Below are positions 9,101-18,100 of a stretch of 27,874 bases of DNA, one piece after another. Source of the DNA: Phallusia fumigata. Lineage: Eukaryota; Chordata; Ascidiacea; Phlebobranchia; Ascidiidae. Where the stretch lies: assembly GCA_008931825.1 (NCBI GenBank), contig QXVZ01034224.1, positions 1-27,874 of the forward strand. The letters run 5' to 3'. Within the stretch, counting starts at the first letter, position 1; each line of letters opens with the position of its first letter. Below the pieces are notes generated by a model. The model was not told the origin of the DNA, did not search any database, and saw only the letters and a program-made list of their open reading frames with translations. Position numbers and translations under genes: made by a program.

Positions 9101-12100
9101 GCGGGGTCGGGTGAAACTGTTCGTTCACCCAGGCAAGCCGACACTTACCCCACCACCGACTTTCCTGTACATGAGGCCCCACCCCTTCATCAAACCCCAC
9201 CCGAAACCTACGACAACGTTACCCCTGTTTCGACGAAAGAAGCCCCACCTCCATCAAAGACCAAGGTTGAAAAGAAGACATCCCCTAAAAAGCAGGCCCC
9301 CAAACCCCAGGATCCAGCCCCCACAACTGCAGGTGATCAAGACACTTTGGAGGATGGGCCACCTAAAATGTTGACACCAATATCCAAGTTCTCAGAAGAG
9401 AAAAATACAAAGCTTGAGAAGGGTAAGTAGTTTAATGCACAATGGCAATTTGTTTTTGCAATCAAAATTATTTTAAACCCCTAAAAGGTGAACATAAGGG
9501 TGCAGACATTTTTTGTTTTGGGTTTAAAAAATGAATTGTTTGCCAAAATTCATAAAAATCTTTAATTATCGTCAGAAGAAGCTTTGCTTTGTTTCCCACA
9601 AATGTCAGTGTTTCAACATACCATTTCTGTTTTCCCCTAGATGGCGGCAAAGAGCACTTTGTTGCCACTTTTTGGTACAGTTTTTTTAGTTACCACTAAT
9701 TTGCAAAATGTTTCCAGGTCCGCCAGCCCAATCCAGACCATCAGGAGCCAAAACTGACAGTGGGGAATTCGCAGTTCCACCAGCTCCGAGGAGAAAAAAG
9801 ACAAAAGAGAGAAAAGAGAACGTCCCGCCTTCACCCAGTCTCGAACATGTAAGATCATGAAAGTTAGTTTGCGATTACATCTGGTCAATATAGTGAGTGA
9901 TTTGTTAGGGTAATTGTACTTTTTCACAGATTGTATCTATCACCATTGCTTAATATCACATTTGCAATCTGTGTATTGGAAATATTGGGACACTTTTGTT
10001 TGTTGTACTTTTGAGTTGAGTGCCACAATAATTAGTTTATTTTATAACATCAAAGATGTGATGCTAGTAACCAAAAAATATCAAGTGTGCAGTGCTGGTA
10101 ATTGTAATTTCCTGGCCCTCCATGAAACACTTAATGCACCTTAGAATTTCTTGCAAAAAGTAATTTGCATTTTTTTATCCCAATTCCCAAGCCACCACCT
10201 TATGCTATACATGTAAACACCTACCTACCTCCATTTTCATGTAAATTATTTTTTCACAATGTAATTTTCACTTTGCATGCCAACAATTGTCACTCACTCG
10301 CTTTACTGGCCTTGTAATTTGCCAGAGAATTCCTTCATCCGTTGACCGCACTAAAGCTGGTCTGCAGGCTCTGGCCACAGAGCAGGGTCGTATAAACAGG
10401 AACCGACCAATCAGTTTAATGCAAGTAAGTCGATTTCAATTTGTGCAATTATGAAGCTGCATGTGGCAAATTTTCTATTCAATGCTGTGGTATATTGTAT
10501 CAGCGCGGGTTGCGCTCTAAAATTACTTCATGTGCTAAGTTTTTGTCTTTTAAAGTGAGACTTTTAAAACCAAAACAAAACTAAAACACAAAAAACATCA
10601 TGGGATTTTGATGTATTTCACTGTGCAATGCCGGTTGGTAACGGAAACCAATGCAAAGTGACATGGTTTATAAAAAAGCAGATTCGTATTAGTAATAAAA
10701 CCCTAGATAAAATCAAAGCGATTTCCCTAACTTGAAAAAAATTAATCACCCACTTTTTATGTCTTTAACATTTTATATATTCTGAATTGTATAGAAAATA
10801 TAAGAGTTTCCATGTTTTCTTGTTTTCAGCGAAAAAAGCAAACAAAAAATTGACAGCACAAACGAACTTTAAAACAAATATTATTAGTGTTACCAACAAG
10901 TTATTTAAGTTATTCTGAACCCATCTGATTGTCCTGGGATGTTTAACTCATTAAATGTATAGGAAGTCCGTCAGTCACCCCACACACATATTTATTGTGA
11001 GGTGTAAACCAATTTGGCCCCACACAAGTCTTTACCGGGCTGCAGCCAAAACAGGAAACAGAAAAGCAATCAGGCTCGCACATCTGTTTGATCTCATTTG
11101 ATGTAGAGATTTGTCAGGAGAGTGCTAACTTTACTGGCCTGGTTTGTTTTTGTAAAAGTTACACACTGTCTCTGGAGTCAGTTGGTTTTGAAATTCTTTC
11201 AAGCTCTTATGTTATTGGTGACTTTGAGTTATTGGATTGATTGTCAGTTTAGTCCATTGCTTTATTGGCGCATGATTTTTTAGCTAAACCGGTGTGATCA
11301 ACTTCTGTTTGAGGTCTACTAAGTTTGCTGATTTAAGTATTTAGCCAATAAAAAGATAAGTACTGGAGAAAGTAGTTGATGGCACTAAAACCTTGATAAC
11401 ATGATTGAAGCTGCTAAAAACTTGATCTTCATCTGTGTGTTGTTGTGACATTTTTAACAAGTTAAGTTCATTGAAGGATTTTTGCAGTTATTGTGTTTAA
11501 TGTCGGCTTGAGATATTTTACTTTGTAAGTATGATGACTAAACAAAGCTGTTTTCAAAATATTCTTTGGCTGCATATTTTTTTGGTATTTACGAAGTGTT
11601 TCTTTTTTCTTCAATCAATAGTTATAAGCATACTGGTTAGAAACCTGTGAACTACAATTGTTTTTACTTGATCAAAGGTTTTGTGTTACCAATGTCTACT
11701 TTGCTTATAACTCAATAGTACGATATGCATTACAACTAAACCATGTACCACGCAATTAGTCTTATTTCCTGTGTTGTATGTGCTGCACTTACACAGGTAT
11801 AGAGTAAAAATGCAACACTGTCTACTACTATAGGTTTGAGCACAGTGTTATACAACTGTAATCTTGCTGTTTGTTTGGTTAGTTCAATTGATTTATTTTC
11901 TTTTAAATTACTGTAAAACAAAAAAAATAAAAAAATTTTCTTTCTTTACACCAATAAGGTTGCTTTGAATGTTAAAAGCCAAATACCCTTGCATGGAATC
12001 AGTCAAAACTTAACCCATACCAAACTATTAAATTACTGCAAAACAAGTCACTAAAAGTTAAGTTGTTATCGCTCTACCACTCCATTATATCAATCAAAAT

Positions 12101-15100
12101 CAAGGCATAGGTTGAATGGGTGCCACAGCCATCGATGTGGTGGATGTGTTGGTTTACACAATTAGGGGAAGTATATGGATCGTGGTATGTGATTGACAGC
12201 TGTGAGGTTAAATCAGCTGCCAACTGCAATCCTATTGCTAATACTGGGTCTTTATAATGCTGTAGCATCATAACAGGCGTTTGTACATTTATGAAATTAA
12301 CAATAGGCTTGAAAATGTTTTTTATCAGTGCTTACAACAGACAGAACCAATTTTTAAAACCAAACAGCTGGTTGATGTGCAGCTAATGTCAGAAACAAAT
12401 TGTTGTTTGGGACAGGGTAGATTGTCTGAATAAACTTTGGTCTAACCACCACATAGCCGTAGTAACCACAAACTGGTGATGTTTCTTTCAGGTTAAAACT
12501 GTCTTTGTGGCAGTTTTATTATTATCAGGTANTTTAAGTATTTAGCCAATAAAAAGATGATTACTGGAGAAAGTAGTTGATGGCACTAAAACCTAGATAA
12601 AACGGGATTGAAGCTGCTAAAAACTTGATCTTCATCTGTGTGTTATTGTGACATTTTTAACAAGTTAAGTTCATTGAGGGTTTTTTGCAGTTATTGTGTT
12701 CATTCACAGTTTTCTTTGAGTAACACTGTTGGCTTGAGATATTTTACTTTGTAAATATGATGACTAAAACAAAGCTGTTTTCAAAATATTCTTTGGCTGC
12801 ATATTTTTTGGTATTTACAAAGTGTTTCTTTTTTCTTCAATCGATAGTCAGTTATAAGCATACTGGTTAGAAACCTGTGAACTACAATTGTTTTTACTTG
12901 ATCAAAGGTTTTGTGCTACCAATGTCTACTTTGCTTGCAACACATTAGTACGATATACATTACAACTAAACCATGTACCACACAATTAGTCTTATTTCCT
13001 GTGTTGTATGTGCTGCACTTACACAGGTATAGAGTAAAATGCAACACTGTCTATTGCTACAGGTTGGAGCACAGTGTTATACGACTGTAATCTTGCTGTT
13101 TGTTTGGTTAGTTCAATTGATTTATTTTCTTTTAAATTACTGTAAAACAAAAAAATATTTTTCCTCCTTGACTCCAATAAGGTTGCTTTGAATGTTAAAG
13201 CCAAATACCCTTGCATGGAATCAGTCAAAATTTAACCCATACCAAACTATTAAATTACTGTAAAACAAGGCACTAAAAGTTAAGTTATTATCGCTCTACC
13301 ACTCCTTTATATCAATCAAAATCAAGGCATAAGGTAGGTTGAAAGGGTGGCAGCCATCGATGCGGTGGATGCGTTGGTTTACACAATTAGGGGAAGTATA
13401 TGGATCGTGGTATGTGATTGACAGCTGTGAGGTTAAATCAGCTGCCAACTGCAATTCTATTGCTAATACTGGGTCTTTACAATGCTGTAGCATCATAACT
13501 GGCATTTGTACATTTATGTTTTGCATTGTAAGAAATTAACAATAGGCTTGAAAATGTTTTTTATCAGTGCTTACAACGGACAGAACCAATTTTTAAAACC
13601 AAACAGCTGGTTTGCTGGGGTGATGTGCAGCTAATGATGTCAGAAACAGATTTTTTGTTTGGGGGCAGGGTAGATTGTCTGAATAAACTTCGGTCAAACC
13701 ACCACATAGCAGTAGTAACCACAAACTGGTGACGTTTCTTTCAGGTTAAAAATGTCTTTGTGGCAGTTTTATTATTATCAGGTAGCCTGGAAGTGTTTGT
13801 TGATTTGGTGATGAGTATATAGACGGAGGGGCGGTTTGCATAATCACAGTAGGAAGCATTAATCATGTCGTGTACCGACTGTTGTTCTATGTTTAGTTGT
13901 GTTTGTTTGTGTCAGGTGTTTTAAACTGTATCACAGATAGGAGTTGTGCAAGGTTTTCTATCTCCTGTGTTTGTCCAAACTTTTATAGCAGGATAAATCT
14001 AGCTAAATTTTTATGCTGTGTTGTGTTCAAAGCAATATTAAATTGTCATTAGCTAGCAACAACTTACAAGAGCAGTTTTAACCAACGCATGATAATTAGC
14101 CAGTATGAGGCCTCCAATGTGTCACAAGCACCTGTCCACACAACAAGGTTTAGAAGCAAGGTTTCAGCTGTAAAGGTTTCTGATATATGTTGTGCTCCCT
14201 TTGGGTTAACAAACAACAACAAACATTTTACCCCTGTTAATAGGCATTGACAAAAACTTAACCGCTTGTTGGCGCTGTTGATACTTTGCAAGGCCGTTGT
14301 TAAGTTACGGCAAGCCATGGTTGAATGTTATCTCCAGTCGATGCCGTGGCTTTTTGGTTGCAGAGTAAAGTTGTTTAACATCTGTGTGTATTTAATTAGT
14401 TTTAAATTGGCACTTTATGTTATTTAAATCAAGTAGAGGCGCGCAAGAAAATTGCTAAAAAGTTTAGTTCTACTACGGTTACGAAACCTCGCTTCAAAAG
14501 TAGTTTCTATTACATTATAGTTGCAAAAAATTCTGGTTTAAATTTCCGGATAACGTGTCATCACGTAACCAACGTTTTTCTGCTGCGTTACACCGCTGTT
14601 GTGCACAAGATGCCTCAAACCCGTTCACTCTAAAAACTCTGTCCTTTTCACGCGACCCCAGTCGACCTGCAGCTAAAACACGCACACGATCGCGGGCCAC
14701 AAAACAACGATAGCAGTTATCAATCGCACCAATCCAAAAATCGTGACTAAAGAAGAAATATCTTCGCCATCAAGCCCGTCACGTGACCACAGTTTATCTC
14801 ACCTATGACGTCACCACGATTCCAAACACCCCAATGTTGCCAAACCGAGCGTGGCCGCGATTTACTTAGCTGTGACGTCACAAAAAGCTTCGGTATGACG
14901 TTGTTGTGCCGGCGAGCTTTATCGAAACTCCGAATTCGTACAGAAAGTTTGGGACAAAACCCGCGTTCCTTTGTTGTAAAAATGACAGATTACCCGTCGA
15001 AAAGACGCGGGATTCTGGCGAGTAAAAAAACGTTAGCGCTTTTTGTTCCTGTAGTTGTCGTATGTTGGTCAGCGCTGGTGTTGGGGCTTGTGTGTTTAGC

Positions 15101-18100
15101 TGAACATTCAAGAGCTCTTCTGCCGAGCTCAGCCCTGCTTCAGGAATTCTACTTTAGCGACAGTGGTCGGAAAGTGGCGTTGATTTGTCGCGAAGGCGCC
15201 TGCAAGCTGCTCAGACGCGATTAACCTGTTTCGCAGCGGTTGCGATTAGATCATAGTTGTAAGGTGTGCAGAACTTATACGGTCAGATACCAAACTTCTG
15301 AGACTGTATGTGAATTTTTCTTTCTGTGGATTAAATCGGGTGACGCATTAAATCCAACAATCAGCAGATGAAACGTGTTGTAATTCTTGAGGTACAAGGC
15401 GTAATTTTTCATGCATTGATGAACAGGTTGTCGTTTGGTTTCTTTGAATAAAGTTTGCTGCAATGCCGCTACCCGCTAAACTTATGCACTTTGTCATCGC
15501 TGGAATTTTTTTTATTTGCATGAAATTTATGCTCAAAATTTGCTTGTCCAGATGAAATTGGTTCTATTTCTAACACCTAGTATCGTAAATAGCCCATGTT
15601 ACACACATACACTTTAAATAATTATTTTCTCACAATATCTGAGTCGTTTAACATTAATTCGTTTTCCTCGCAAGCCGGTGGAATCACTTTGCAGGTTTCG
15701 GTAATCAACTAAGTTCCCCATAAACTGTGCTCCTATGCGGTGTAATACTTTAGGCATCGATTTCCAAAAACCCTCAGACGCCAATCAATACCAGTAAGTG
15801 AGCTTGAAAAGGAAGTGTTTGTGGGAAATGGAGAAGTGAGCACAGGCGAAGCTTGTCAGTTCGTCAAAACTACCACCAACACAACGACTTGCGATCAGCT
15901 TAGATGTTGAATCAATATAGTTGTTGTACTCAACCACGTTTACAATATTTTAAAGATTTTCTAAGTTGTATTAGGCTTTTGGTTTGGAAACACGTGACAT
16001 ATGTAGATCAATCAGTTGGGATCGAGCTTCGAAAGGTCGGAGGTCACAGGTTTAAATATCAATGCACGATAGATTTTCTTGCGCGCCAATAACTAGCATA
16101 CAGTCCTGGTTTAGTTTGGCCTCTCTCCAATTTCTTCTGCGTTATTATTATTAGAAAATAACATCATGTTATGTCTGAAATAGCTGTGATGTTATTACAA
16201 TGTATATCACATATTTGTTTTGTACGAGTGAATACTACGAAAAATATTCGATTATAGGAAAGTTAGGAAGGTTTTATTTCGAACACTGGTTCAGATTTTT
16301 CAACTGCCAGGGATTACTTAAATATTTTTTTTGCTTTTACGCACGTTGATGAACAGAGGAAATTTAAAAGAGACGGACTTTGCAAATTAAACAAACGTTA
16401 TAATCCGGCAAAGTGTGGATTCGGTGTTGCTATTGATCTTGTTATCAACTACTTCATGTCCAGATTTCCATCGATTATCGATTCTGTGGTAGATTTTTGC
16501 CCGAACTTGAACGTGGAGTTCGTAGTTGATCTGCAGTATAACGAACGCGTTAAGGTTACCTTGTGTTTACCAGAACGGATCAACCTTGGAGTATGCGCAA
16601 GTACTTGTAAAAAAACTCGAATCTCAGTTTTTTACTTCAGGAATTCCGCATTAATACAAACATAACTGCCAGAGAGCTTGTGTAGAGTTAATACAAAGAC
16701 ATGTGGTGCAGTCGAAGTTTTATTATATCTTAATTTGTCACTGTCGTCAATTTATGATGGGTAGTTATGCAACTTTTATGCCCAGTTGCTGATGAAAGGT
16801 TTTCAAACCTCACAACGAAACCAGATAGTAAGTGTTGCCAGGGAGCGTTCATTTTTGGTCTATTTGCGGTTACGCGGGATAAACAGGTGAAACGAGGTAC
16901 CTCAAAGCGTTGGGGAGCCTTGTGCGGCATTTACATTGACGTACAAGTGGCGTTTCATCCCACAGTAACCTCCGATAATCATTAGCTTTCAAACTGTTTG
17001 ATTTGTGGTGCTTTTGCAAGTTCCTAATCTTGGTAAAAGAATCTCAAGCACAGTCGTAAGTAACTTTGGGAAAAGCCCTTTCAGAAATGCGACTGGTAAT
17101 GTCCTTTTTACCGCAGAATTTTTGAGTTTAACAACTTTGAATTTTTTAGTGAATAAAAAATTTGACCATTTTAGGTCCATTCTTTACTCATACTATTATA
17201 GGTTTTTAATGTACTGGCCAAAATAATTTGTTAAAAGCGACTTTAATAACTTAATTAATCGACTTTATTAATTTATTTTAATTAAAATTGGTTGTACCCT
17301 AAACTAATGTGTGTGTGTGTGCAATAATAGTTCAAAAATTCAAAACAGAGTAAATCGACTGAAATAAACATCGCGTCTCGCCTGTAGTTAATTTTACAAA
17401 CGTTATATGGTATAACTGTTGTGCCTAGTTCGGGCTTTTAAACCGAAGTGGATTGGAAGCAATCTCTCTCCCGAAGTAACTTTTCGATCGCGGTATCCTT
17501 TTACTGTCAACAGGCGGCACGCGAATGTTGTGCCTTCAAACCTCAGCCCGTAGAAANGAATATAATTGTATAAAACTTTCAGCAATTTCAGAGAAAGTCG
17601 TATTTGAGGTTAATTTTCACAAATTAAAAAAAACAAACTTCTTCAAATGATAAAAATATCGCATGCTAAACTGTGCACTGGTATCTTCTTGTGCGATGCA
17701 CCCCCCTCTCCCACTCCTTTTCTCGTCTGCGATAACACAAAAATTTTCGTCTCAGGGAGAAGCGGAAGATGACCAGGAACGTGGTTCTGCTCCAATCTGC
17801 GTGAGTATAAGGTGTATGCGAACTTGTTGAGCCACAGGCCCCAAAATGTTAAATTTAAAAAAACAACAATTTTTTATTGTCAGTGTAATTCAAACACTCA
17901 GGTCCTTCGCTGTTATTTCAAATATATATTTGGCGCGTAATGATTGACTGTGTTTCCTGTGCGTATTGCTACAGATGCAACCGAATTATTGTAATTGCTT
18001 TTTTATGTTTTTGACCGCTTAACTTTAGTTGGATCCCAACGACAAACTTTGGATCGTCAAGTCAGCTCAAGCAAACATGGTCGAGATGAGAAAGTTGCTT

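Larger units (their letters stand above)
10425..17755 (+). other. SOWAH: SOWAH intron 6 (7.3 kb)
   Basis: This is the longest intron. It carries a duplicated 1.2-kb segment split by an N, a CpG-containing promoter-like block near 14.5-15.2 kb with an 80-codon ORF, a 133-codon open stretch near 16.3-16.7 kb and an N at 17557 without visible duplication. No further SOWAH-like exon was recognised, but short linker exons would be hard to see. Confidence 0.55.

Noticed and set aside
9027..9374. 115-codon plus ORF (Pro/Thr/His/Arg-rich)
   Set aside because: Wrong frame over SOWAH exon 4; the phase-1 frame joins the neighbouring exons and this one does not.
11736..13526. Pairs of similar minus-strand ORFs that look conserved
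   Set aside because: They are the two copies of the 1.2-kb duplication, so their similarity says nothing about coding.
16767..17226. Two ORFs of 72 and 73 codons following the 16.3-kb open stretch
   Set aside because: They are separated by stops, the splice sites between them do not give a consistent frame and no family is recognised.
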